The translations under genes and the position numbers were made by a program. This document shows positions 1 to 5,333 of a stretch of DNA of 6,119 nt, in pieces. The notes beneath the pieces are model-generated. The model worked only from the letters and a program-made list of their open reading frames with translations. It did no database searches and was not told where the DNA came from. This DNA is from Candidatus Heimdallarchaeota archaeon (lineage in GTDB: Archaea; Asgardarchaeota; Heimdallarchaeia; Heimdallarchaeales; Kariarchaeaceae), in the NCBI GenBank assembly GCA_022574115.1, contig JACZSS010000190.1, positions 1 through 6,119 of the forward strand, read 5' to 3'. Every line of letters starts with the position of its first letter. The first letter of the stretch is position 1.

Positions 1-2
1 AA

Positions 3-518
3 AAATGGACTGAGCAGCCTATGTTGCGACCAAAAATTGTGTCTGTTAAGCTTAATATTTCAATCGGAATGGCTGGACGACCTCTTGAACGAGCTAAATC
101 AATAGTGGTTGATTTAACTCAACAAGAACCCAAACAAACGCTTGCCAAATCAACTTGGAGAAACTGGGGGATTCGTAAAGATCAACCAGTTGGTTTAACT
201 GTCACAATTCGAGGTGCTAGAGCATATGAACTATTGATGAGATTGCTTCACGCAAAGGATTACAAAATAAAAGCCCGATCAGTTGACAGAACTGGAAACT
301 TTGCTTTTGGAATAGATGAACATATCGATATTCCAGGAATGGATTATGATCCAAATCTTGGGATAATTGGGATGGATGTTATTGTACAGATGGAAAGAAA
401 CGGGTACCGGGTTAAGAAACGTTCATACAGACGAAATAAAATCGGTAGTCACCACACTCTTAGCACGATTGAGACACAAGTGTTCTTGCAGGACCAATAT
501 GGTATAGAACTAATTTAG
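3..518 (+). CDS. rpl5: Large-subunit ribosomal protein uL5 (L5), 5'-truncated by the window edge
   Basis: Archaeal-type uL5, which binds 5S rRNA and helps form the central protuberance of the large subunit. Counting from the methionine at base 21, visible family hallmarks are NISIGMAG (12-19), the LTQQEPKQT-AK stretch (32-43), and GNFAFGIDEHIDIPG (92-106) followed by MDYDP. The C-terminus, ending in GIELI, looks complete. The ATG at 21 is probably internal. The frame stays open to the window edge and reads KWTEQPMLRPKI, matching the W..NPM-rxPrI-KV start region of archaeal and eukaryotic L5. No Shine-Dalgarno site precedes base 21. The real start should therefore lie a few codons left of base 1. 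The next gene, uS14, is the expected archaeal neighbour, but the 145-base gap before it is long for this cluster. Identity is very sure; the start is not visible. Confidence 0.96.
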   Translation, partial: KWTEQPMLRPKIVSVKLNISIGMAGRPLERAKSIVVDLTQQEPKQTLAKSTWRNWGIRKDQPVGLTVTIRGARAYELLMRLLHAKDYKIKARSVDRTGNFAFGIDEHIDIPGMDYDPNLGIIGMDVIVQMERNGYRVKKRSYRRNKIGSHHTLSTIETQVFLQDQYGIELI

Positions 519-572
519 ACGCTCGTCCATTCGAAACTAATTCACACTACGCTATTGTCAGCATATTACAGC

Positions 573-582
573 TTTAAAATAA
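573..582 (+). promoter_or_regulatory. Candidate archaeal TATA box upstream of uS14-uS8-uL6
   Basis: The AT-rich element TTTAAAATAA lies in the uL5-uS14 gap. With the usual archaeal spacing of about 26 bases, transcription would start near 600-604, giving a leader of about 60 bases that contains a hairpin and a Shine-Dalgarno site. The position and composition are seen; promoter activity is inferred. Readthrough from uL5 could also supply the mRNA. Confidence 0.4.
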
Positions 583-616
583 TCAAAATAATTCAAGATT
601 CATCTTCCTGCACTTT

Positions 617-637
617 GCTTCAACTTAGGTTGGGAGC
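617..637 (+). promoter_or_regulatory. Hairpin in the uS14 leader
   Basis: GCTTCAAC (617-624) can pair with GTTGGGAGC (629-637) around a TTAG loop. This gives eight pairs with one G-U wobble and one bulged G. It sits about a dozen bases upstream of the Shine-Dalgarno site for uS14, in the middle of a ribosomal protein cluster. It could be an autogenous ribosomal-protein binding site, for example for uS8, which is known to bind spc mRNA in bacteria. No sequence match to a known site is claimed, and it may be incidental. Confidence 0.35.
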
Positions 638-648
638 TGGATTAAGAT

Positions 649-655
649 AAGGAGA
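649..655 (+). promoter_or_regulatory. Shine-Dalgarno site fixing the TTG start of uS14
   Basis: AAGGAGA lies about eight bases upstream of TTG at 664. An in-frame TAA at 643-645 excludes any longer start, and the first in-frame ATG comes much later, inside the zinc-ribbon region. This site therefore supports TTG as the initiator. Confidence 0.8.
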
Positions 656-663
656 TATTCGAT

Positions 664-837
664 TTGAAAACTCAAGAAAAGAAACTTCGTTCTATTGGAA
701 AAGGTACTCGAAAGTGTCGTAGATGCGGTACACACAGAGGCGTAATTCGTCGAGCAGACTTAATGATTTGTAGGCGCTGTATGCGAGAGATTGCAGGACC
801 ATTAGGGTTCAAAAAGACTGGATCAAGAGGAGGATAA
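664..837 (+). CDS. rps14: Small-subunit ribosomal protein uS14 (S14), zinc-binding short form
   Basis: This 57-residue protein starts with TTG. It is the archaeal/eukaryotic uS14 (S29e-like) that sits in the head of the small ribosomal subunit near 16S rRNA helices. The zinc ribbon is intact: C18-x2-C21 and C36-x2-C39. It is followed by the typical MREIAGPLGFKKTGSRGG tail (residues 40-57). The strongly basic N-terminus (KKLRSIGKGTRKCRRCG, 6-22) fits an rRNA-binding protein. The length is normal for the archaeal form. The start is set by a Shine-Dalgarno site at 649-655 and an in-frame stop at 643-645. Only four bases separate its TAA from the uS8 start, and the uS8 ribosome-binding site lies inside the last codons of uS14, so the two are likely translationally coupled. 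The gene is short and begins with TTG, so it is easily missed. Identity is very sure. Confidence 0.95.
   Translation: MKTQEKKLRSIGKGTRKCRRCGTHRGVIRRADLMICRRCMREIAGPLGFKKTGSRGG
827..835 (+). promoter_or_regulatory. Shine-Dalgarno site for uS8 inside the end of uS14
   Basis: GAGGAGGAT overlaps the last two glycine codons and the stop of uS14. It sits eight bases before ATG 842, so it supports 842 over the ATG two codons later at 848. Confidence 0.75.
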
Positions 838-841
838 ATTT

Positions 842-1231
842 ATGCTCATGGACCCACTCGCTGACGCATTGTCAAAGATTAGAGGATATGAAGATCGGGG
901 AAGGAAAGAGGTAATTCTCACTCCATCCTCCAATCTGATTGAAAACGTACTTGCAACCCTCCAAAAAGCATCTTACCTCGGAGAAGTTGAACGGATCGAA
1001 GACGGACGTGGTGGTAAGTTTAAAGTGCAATTACTGGGTAGAATCAATAAATGTGCTGTAGTTAGACCCCGATATCCGATCAAACAACATGAATTTGCTA
1101 AGTGGGAAAAACATTATTTGCCAGCAGCAAACTTTGGTATACTCGTTCTAACCACTCCTGAAGGTGTGATGTCGCAAATTGAGGCTCATACAAAGGGTAT
1201 TGGTGGACGAATACTAGCTTATGTATACTAG
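842..1231 (+). CDS. rps8: Small-subunit ribosomal protein uS8 (S8)
   Basis: This 129-residue archaeal uS8 binds the central domain of 16S rRNA and is an early assembly protein of the small subunit. The whole length follows the archaeal family: MLMDPLADALSKI at the N-terminus, the EDGRGGKFKVQLLGRINKC block (53-71), the VVRPRYPI and KWEKHYLPAANFGILVLTT region (73-105), and the C-terminal signature GVM-x4-EAHTKGIGGRILAYVY (108-129). The length is close to the usual 130 residues of archaea. ATG 842 is favoured over ATG 848 by the strong Shine-Dalgarno site at 827-835. Its stop codon overlaps the ribosome-binding site of uL6, so it belongs to the same unit as uS14 and uL6. In bacteria S8 is the autogenous repressor of the spc operon; whether that applies here is unknown. 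Confidence 0.97.
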   Translation: MLMDPLADALSKIRGYEDRGRKEVILTPSSNLIENVLATLQKASYLGEVERIEDGRGGKFKVQLLGRINKCAVVRPRYPIKQHEFAKWEKHYLPAANFGILVLTTPEGVMSQIEAHTKGIGGRILAYVY

Positions 1232-1235
1232 GAGG
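1231..1235 (+). promoter_or_regulatory. Shine-Dalgarno site for uL6 overlapping the uS8 stop
   Basis: GGAGG begins on the last base of the uS8 TAG stop and lies seven bases before ATG 1243. The overlap is typical of translationally coupled ribosomal genes and fixes the uL6 start. Confidence 0.8.
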
Positions 1236-1242
1236 CTCAGGA

Positions 1243-1806
1243 ATGAAAATAGGCAGATTACAACAGGCAATAAAAATTCCTGAAGACGTTACACTAACTC
1301 TTACAGATAGAACTGTAAAAGTAAAAGGAACACTAGGTGAAAACGAAAGACAGTTTCCTCGAAGCAAGATTCAAATAATTCGAGATGGTAATACGCTGAT
1401 GCTTAATGCATATTTTCCTAATAAGAAGGAGAAAGCTATGCTTGGGACCTTGACTGCACATATTAACAATTTAATTACTGGCGTAACGTATGGCTTCAAA
1501 TATAATCTCAAGATCGTTTACTCTCACTTTCCAATCCGAGTAACTCCTCAAAATAAGAAAAATAGACTGAGGATTGAAAATCTCTACGGTGGTCGTAAAC
1601 CACTTTATGCTGTGATTTTAGCCGGTGTTAAGGTTAAAGTTGAAGATGAAGATGTAATTGTAACTGGTATAAATAAAGAAGATGTAGGACAGACTGCAGC
1701 CAACATTCAAGAAATCACCAGACAAAGAGGTCGACGAAGAAAAAGTCCTAAAACTTTCCAAGATGGGATTTATGTATATGCTCGGTCTTTAATTGCTGAA
1801 AACTGA
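1243..1806 (+). CDS. rpl6: Large-subunit ribosomal protein uL6 (L6)
   Basis: This 187-residue archaeal-type uL6 binds 23S rRNA near the sarcin-ricin loop and factor-binding region. The two tandem alpha/beta repeats expected for L6 are present. The first half contains IPEDVTLTLTDRTVKVKGTLGE (12-33) and the hallmark AHINNLITGVTYGFKYNLKIVYSHFPI split over 72-98. The second half contains VKVKVEDEDVIVTGINKEDVGQTAANI (129-155) and ends with TFQDGIY (171-177). Between these, RQRGRRRKSPK (160-170) is a few residues longer and more basic than the GRDPRVFQDGIY seen in many archaea. ATG 1243 is set by the Shine-Dalgarno site at 1231-1235. The stop TGA is followed at once by an in-frame TAA. The normal archaeal successor, eL32, is missing; a gene on the opposite strand follows instead. 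Identity is very sure. Confidence 0.97.
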   Translation: MKIGRLQQAIKIPEDVTLTLTDRTVKVKGTLGENERQFPRSKIQIIRDGNTLMLNAYFPNKKEKAMLGTLTAHINNLITGVTYGFKYNLKIVYSHFPIRVTPQNKKNRLRIENLYGGRKPLYAVILAGVKVKVEDEDVIVTGINKEDVGQTAANIQEITRQRGRRRKSPKTFQDGIYVYARSLIAEN

Positions 1807-1833
1807 TAAAGTTTAGAGTATCTTCCATTTATA

Positions 1834-1856
1834 CTTGATCATTCAAATTTATCAAG
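1834..1856. terminator. Inverted repeat in the convergent gap, possible terminator of the ribosomal unit
   Basis: CTTGAT (1834-1839) and ATCAAG (1851-1856) form a perfect six-base inverted repeat with an 11-base AT-rich loop, 28 bases after the uL6 stop. Archaeal termination depends mainly on T-rich tracts, and no clean run of T follows, so this is only a candidate. Confidence 0.25.
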
Positions 1857-1895
1857 GCTAATATTATTTAGTAAATTGTTTGCTAACCTCAGGCA

Positions 1896-1910
1896 GCAAT
1901 TCATCATTGC
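1896..1910. terminator. Small inverted repeat just past the minus-strand gene, possible terminator
   Basis: GCAAT (1896-1900) and ATTGC (1906-1910) pair around TCATC, five bases beyond the TAA of the minus-strand gene. Read on the plus strand it is followed by AAATTTTAAT. It lies between two converging genes and could serve either. The stem is short, so confidence is low. Confidence 0.25.
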
Positions 1911-1915
1911 AAATT

Positions 1916-3859
1916 TTAATCAGTTGTCTGCCCCTCACTGAATAATTCAGTAAAACTATAATGCGACTTGTTCGCAATTTTATCGAAAAAAGGTTTCAAC
2001 TGATCAATCGGAATGACGTCTGCAGCCTCGTTGATTATATCTGCAAAAATACTAGTTACTTCACTAACCTCTTTAGAAACTATAACGGAAGTATTTGGTG
2101 TGACGTCCTTAACAAAATAAATGAATAAATGATCAATTTGATCTCTGACATAGATTATAGCCCCTCCTAATTCCAATCCGTCTATGTTTTCACTTTCAGT
2201 AAACATTTCACCGCCTACAGATTTGAGCGATGCTACCAATCCTGACAGCATGTCTTTATCAAAAACAGTTGATTCCCAGAATTTATCGTAGACTCGATCT
2301 AAGGCTCCAGTCTCAGACAAGCTTTTCGTAATCAGAATTCCAAGCAATTCCGGTTTAACATCGGCATCATAAGCTTCCAAATCATCTCTAAGTTTTATTT
2401 TCGCTGCCGCTAATCCACTACTACTACCATCTCCCTCTTTAGCTAGTTTTAGGTTACTTGAAGTCTCCAAAGCGGCGATTACCCATTTATTTATCTCGGT
2501 TGGACTGGCATCGAATTTGCTAATATAATCAAAAAAGTCACTGTTGACTCCAGTTACCAACGTTTGAGTTATGTTTTCATTTCTATCTAAGGCAATGACC
2601 AGTAAGGATGGATCCATCTCTCTACTAAAATCAGCAAAATCAAGCAAACTTCTACTTGCCTCGAGATGTGAATCCAGCAAAATTGCTCCTACTTGTCCTC
2701 CTTGAACTATTTCAATTGCCTCATCTTCGTCAGTTGTGGTTCTGATGGTGTAATTTCTCAGGATCTCTGATGCATCTGATTCTGAAGATGTCGCTTTGAG
2801 CTGGTTCAAGCTATCTCGTAAGACGTTTAATTCAGACAGTTCTCTCCCAAATACTAATACGATCAAATCCTTTGTATATTTTTTCGCTTCCTCCTCTTTT
2901 TGACGTCTAAATGCTTCTGCTGCAACTTCATCTTCTGCATCGAAGGCGTTAACGATTACGTCTAGACTATCATATTGCTCGTCAGTCAAGAATCCATCCT
3001 GATTTCCCAATACTTCTCCATATGAAGTAAGAATTGTTCCCAATAACCCAGAAATCCGGGTTTCAGCTGTCTGGTAGTTATGCCTTGTCAGATTTCTGAC
3101 CAAAAAAGAAAATTGAAGTGCATCGTGGAATCTAAATATTACTGAAATCCCACCAAAATTGATTTCTTTAAGCGATTCTTTATTTTGAAATAAATCATCC
3201 CCCAATGCCGCAATTGATGAAAGGTAACCAGCAAGTAGGTATTCGTCCTGAGAAAGGGTTTCCTCAAACCATTTTGTATACCTTGGAACTGTGTGACTGA
3301 CAATCATTAATCCAACAAAATTGAGTGGTAAATCCTCATCGCCAAACGACAGTGAAGGGTCGAGGGCCAAGAAACTAGCTTTTGAAAGTTTTGGGGGTTC
3401 ATTGATGAATTCAGTCACTCCCAACTCAATGGAGTAAATCGCATCTTGTTGCGCCAGTACCTTGACTATTTCCAATTCATCAAATGGTTGCAGTAAAACT
3501 GCATTGATCGACCCGTTATTGTAGATATTGCTAAACTCTGAAGTCGATATTGTTTGGGTTACAATGATGATCCTAGCCAATTTGTTATTATTTCTCACAA
3601 TATTGGAAACCGCGATAATATCAAAAGACGGGATGGCATGATCTAGAATAACCATGGGATAAGATGTTTGTAGTAGTAATGGAATAGCCTCATCTATTTT
3701 TTCAACATGTTCAATTTCATAGCTGGAATCGGAATTCATCTTTTGTGAAAGGTCAACATAAGTCTCCGGTAACGCTATCAAGAGAATTTTAATTGATTCT
3801 GGTTCAAATGATAAATCAGAAAACAGGTCGTCCAAATCTGCAGTCGGGTCGTCTTCCAC
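1916..3859 (-). CDS. Tandem receiver-like / longin-like domain protein, 647 aa
   Basis: I do not recognise this as a named gene. It reads as two copies of one module. After an acidic tail (1-21), a response-regulator-receiver-like domain spans about 22-140, with MVILDHAIP around D73, T101 and QPF at 124-126. A longin-like domain follows at about 178-285: strands FVGLMIVS and RYTKWFE, helix DEYLLAGYLSSIAALGDDLF (205-224), then three strands and a helix. A charged linker (306-330, AFRRQKEEEAKKY) leads to a second receiver-like domain (331-468, D396, K448). A second longin-like domain covers about 500-615, with helix DKDMLSGLVASLKSVGGEMF (534-553). Both receivers lack the acidic pair after strand 1, so phosphorylation is doubtful. 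No signal peptide, membrane segment or DNA-binding domain is seen, so it is probably cytosolic. The start is GTG: an in-frame TGA lies two codons upstream (3863-3865), and a TATA box is correctly placed for a leaderless mRNA. A role as a scaffold or GTPase regulator is inference. Confidence 0.8.
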   Translation of the reverse strand: MEDDPTADLDDLFSDLSFEPESIKILLIALPETYVDLSQKMNSDSSYEIEHVEKIDEAIPLLLQTSYPMVILDHAIPSFDIIAVSNIVRNNNKLARIIIVTQTISTSEFSNIYNNGSINAVLLQPFDELEIVKVLAQQDAIYSIELGVTEFINEPPKLSKASFLALDPSLSFGDEDLPLNFVGLMIVSHTVPRYTKWFEETLSQDEYLLAGYLSSIAALGDDLFQNKESLKEINFGGISVIFRFHDALQFSFLVRNLTRHNYQTAETRISGLLGTILTSYGEVLGNQDGFLTDEQYDSLDVIVNAFDAEDEVAAEAFRRQKEEEAKKYTKDLIVLVFGRELSELNVLRDSLNQLKATSSESDASEILRNYTIRTTTDEDEAIEIVQGGQVGAILLDSHLEASRSLLDFADFSREMDPSLLVIALDRNENITQTLVTGVNSDFFDYISKFDASPTEINKWVIAALETSSNLKLAKEGDGSSSGLAAAKIKLRDDLEAYDADVKPELLGILITKSLSETGALDRVYDKFWESTVFDKDMLSGLVASLKSVGGEMFTESENIDGLELGGAIIYVRDQIDHLFIYFVKDVTPNTSVIVSKEVSEVTSIFADIINEAADVIPIDQLKPFFDKIANKSHYSFTELFSEGQTTD

Positions 3860-3880
3860 GTTTCAGAGGACAGATTCAGG

Positions 3881-3888
3881 TATATATA
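3881..3888 (-). promoter_or_regulatory. TATA box for the receiver/longin gene, placed for leaderless transcription
   Basis: TATATATA is centred about 25-26 bases upstream of the GTG start at 3859 on the minus strand. This is the standard archaeal TATA-to-start-site distance, so transcription should begin at or next to the GTG. No Shine-Dalgarno site lies between them, which agrees. The element is palindromic and could also be read on the plus strand, but no plus-strand start fits it. Confidence 0.65.
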
Positions 3889-3924
3889 GGTTTGTTCATC
3901 AAAAATAAGATTTTCAAAGTATCA

Positions 3925-3943
3925 AATTTTATTATTTATTTAA
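3925..3943 (+). promoter_or_regulatory. AT-rich promoter region for the parvulin gene
   Basis: The run ATTTTATTATTTATTTAA holds one or more TATA-like boxes. At archaeal spacing they would start transcription around 3953-3970, downstream of the ATGs at 3944 and 3950 and upstream of ATG 3992. This argues for 3992 as the true start. The exact box cannot be chosen by eye. Confidence 0.4.
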
Positions 3944-3991
3944 ATGTGGATGAGTAGGAGAAATTTTATTGTTCCAGCACAATTAAAGGCT

Positions 3992-4273
3992 ATGGCAAAA
4001 GGAAAGATAAAAGCTAGCCATATTCTTGTTGATAGACACCGACAAGCAATGGAAATTTATGAATTACTTTTAGGAAATCGGGATTTTGCTAATTTAGCGC
4101 AAATACATTCTACGGATAGAGGGTCTGGCAAACGAGGGGGTAATCTGGGTGAATTTGGCCGAGGTAAAATGGTAAAGGAATTCGAAAAGGTTGCATTTAA
4201 TCTAAAAGTTGGTGAAATCTCGAAACCGGTTAAAACTCAGTTTGGATATCACATCATTAAACGTACAAAATGA
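3992..4273 (+). CDS. Single-domain parvulin-type peptidyl-prolyl cis-trans isomerase
   Basis: This 93-residue cytosolic-looking parvulin (rotamase) catalyses cis/trans isomerisation of Xaa-Pro bonds in folding proteins. The whole protein is one parvulin domain. KASHILV has catalytic-type H10; S40 and D42 are in the HSTDRGSG segment; GGNLGEFGRGKMV (49-61) includes M60; F64 and F69 follow; and the terminal FGYHIIKR contains H87. It closely resembles the single-domain archaeal parvulins known from Thaumarchaeota (the NmPin and CsPinA type). ATG 3992 gives the canonical MAKGKIKASHILV start. The frame is open further to ATG 3944, which would add MWMSRRNFIVPAQLKA, but the likely promoter lies too close for that start and no ribosome-binding site supports it. 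It is divergent from the receiver/longin gene. There is no signal peptide, unlike secreted PrsA or SurA proteins. The family call is sure; the substrate is unknown. Confidence 0.92.
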   Translation: MAKGKIKASHILVDRHRQAMEIYELLLGNRDFANLAQIHSTDRGSGKRGGNLGEFGRGKMVKEFEKVAFNLKVGEISKPVKTQFGYHIIKRTK

Positions 4274-4280
4274 ATTCGAG

Positions 4281-4303
4281 CAATTTTCTACGGAAATTAA
4301 TTG
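4281..4303 (+). terminator. Candidate hairpin after the parvulin gene
   Basis: CAATTTTC (4281-4288) can pair with GAA plus AATTG in 4293-4303, leaving a three-base bulge and a TACG loop, eight bases past the parvulin stop. A second perfect repeat follows: GAAAAT (4319-4324) and ATTTTC (4330-4335) around TCACC. AT-rich hairpins arise easily by chance in this composition, so this is weak. Confidence 0.2.
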
Positions 4304-4312
4304 AAATATAAA
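4304..4312 (+). promoter_or_regulatory. Possible TATA box for the IMPase-family gene
   Basis: AAATATAAA is the best TATA-like word in the 132-base gap between the parvulin and phosphatase genes. It would start transcription near 4335, giving a leader of about 70 bases with no evident Shine-Dalgarno site before ATG 4406. A weaker AT word nearer 4373-4378 would fit a leaderless start instead. Confidence 0.25.
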
Positions 4313-4405
4313 TTTTCTGAAAATTCACCATTTTCGACTAAATTGATTAAGAATGAGTTTAAGTAATCAATCATTTAGACCTTTGAGACTATCTCGAGAA
4401 TTTGT

Positions 4406-5281
4406 ATGTGGTTATTTGATTCCAATGATGAAATTGATGTCAAGGTCAACCGGGCAATTCATAACGCTAAGCGAGCAATCGTGCGATCCAACCTAGAGGA
4501 TCTAAAAAAAGCTACGATTATTAACGCATCGGGACAACAAGCCATCAAAGCAGATATCGTTGCAGAAACTGCATTTTTGGAAAGCTTGATTCAGCAGCGG
4601 CTTAGCGGAGTCCTGTATTCAGAAGAAAGCGGGGTTAAACCTTTCGGTAATCCAAAAGTAGGTGATAAGCAGTCAGTAGTTCTCTTATTAGATCCTCTAG
4701 ATGGGAGTCAAAATTTTATTAAGGGACTTCCCATAGGTTGCATTTCTGTTGCATATGGTGCATATGAGCCAAACCCAAGTTTCGCAAACCTTACGAAGGC
4801 AAGTATAATGGGAATCTATACCGACGAATTGTTTTTTGCTGAAAAAGGGAAAGGCAGTTACTTTAATGGAGACGAACTCATCCGGGTATCAAATAAAGAG
4901 TTCAAAAATAAAACGCAAGAATCGCTGCAGATAAGCTATTATGGCTATGGCAAAAACTCATTACATAGGATGCTGGATCATCCAAACCGGTATCATTTAC
5001 GATCGTTTGGGAGCGCTGCTTGGGAGTTAGTCCTAATTGCAGTAGACAGAAACGATGCGTACATAGACGTGAGAGGCGTTCTTAAGGCTCACGATTTTGC
5101 CGCGGCAAAAATTATTTTAGAGGAAATTGGAGCTTATTTTGAATTCCTGACGTTAAATGGGTATGGTGATCCGCAAAATATCCCCTTGGATGACTTCAAA
5201 TCAGGTTACTCGATAGTTGCCTCCAAACACAAAAAATTAATCTATCAACTCAAGGAAGACTTTCTGAGTCCAATTTTATGA
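4406..5281 (+). CDS. Inositol-monophosphatase / fructose-1,6-bisphosphatase family phosphatase
   Basis: A 291-residue soluble metal-dependent sugar-phosphate phosphatase of the IMPase superfamily. Archaeal members often hydrolyse both myo-inositol-1-phosphate and fructose-1,6-bisphosphate, serving inositol-lipid synthesis or gluconeogenesis. All metal-site motifs are present: KAD (48-50) with E54; YSEESG (71-76) with E73 and E74; and DPLDGSQNF (96-104) with D96 and D99. The second half holds SFGSAAWELVLIA (200-212) and DAYIDVRGVLKAHDFAAAK (217-235), where D230 is the third metal-binding Asp. The Trp of the bacterial WDxAAG motif is His here, but that position varies in archaeal enzymes. The length is slightly above the usual 250-280. 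ATG 4406 places the first helix (VNRAIHNAKRAIVRS, 14-28) correctly. A backup in-frame TAA follows the TGA stop four codons later. The superfamily is sure; the exact substrate cannot be read from sequence. Confidence 0.92.
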   Translation: MWLFDSNDEIDVKVNRAIHNAKRAIVRSNLEDLKKATIINASGQQAIKADIVAETAFLESLIQQRLSGVLYSEESGVKPFGNPKVGDKQSVVLLLDPLDGSQNFIKGLPIGCISVAYGAYEPNPSFANLTKASIMGIYTDELFFAEKGKGSYFNGDELIRVSNKEFKNKTQESLQISYYGYGKNSLHRMLDHPNRYHLRSFGSAAWELVLIAVDRNDAYIDVRGVLKAHDFAAAKIILEEIGAYFEFLTLNGYGDPQNIPLDDFKSGYSIVASKHKKLIYQLKEDFLSPIL

Positions 5282-5293
5282 TTAAATAAATAA
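5282..5293 (+). promoter_or_regulatory. Possible TATA box for the aminotransferase gene
   Basis: TTAAATAAATAA follows directly on the phosphatase stop. It would start transcription around 5310-5318, giving a leader of about 30 bases before GTG 5346. No Shine-Dalgarno site is seen in that leader. Co-transcription with the phosphatase gene across the 64-base gap is the alternative. Confidence 0.3.
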
Positions 5294-5333
5294 GAAGTAG
5301 AAGAGAGACCAATTTGTTTTTGTCCTCTAATGT

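Noticed and set aside
1098..1367. An 89-codon open frame on the minus strand across the uS8/uL6 junction
   Set aside because: It lies antisense to two certain ribosomal genes, its translation has no recognisable domain, and it has no promoter or ribosome-binding site of its own.
1807..1915. A classical stem plus T-run terminator in the convergent gap
   Set aside because: The two small inverted repeats lack a following T run in either direction. They are kept only as low-confidence candidates.
3944..3991. ATG 3944 as the parvulin start with a 16-residue extension
   Set aside because: The AT-rich promoter would start transcription downstream of it, no ribosome-binding site supports it, and the family normally begins at the MAKGKIKASHILV position. 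Not fully excluded.
5072..5110. Loss of the Trp in the C-terminal WDxAAG motif of the phosphatase (His-Asp-Phe here)
   Set aside because: The metal-binding Asp is kept and this Trp varies in archaeal IMPase-family enzymes, so it is not a sign of inactivity.
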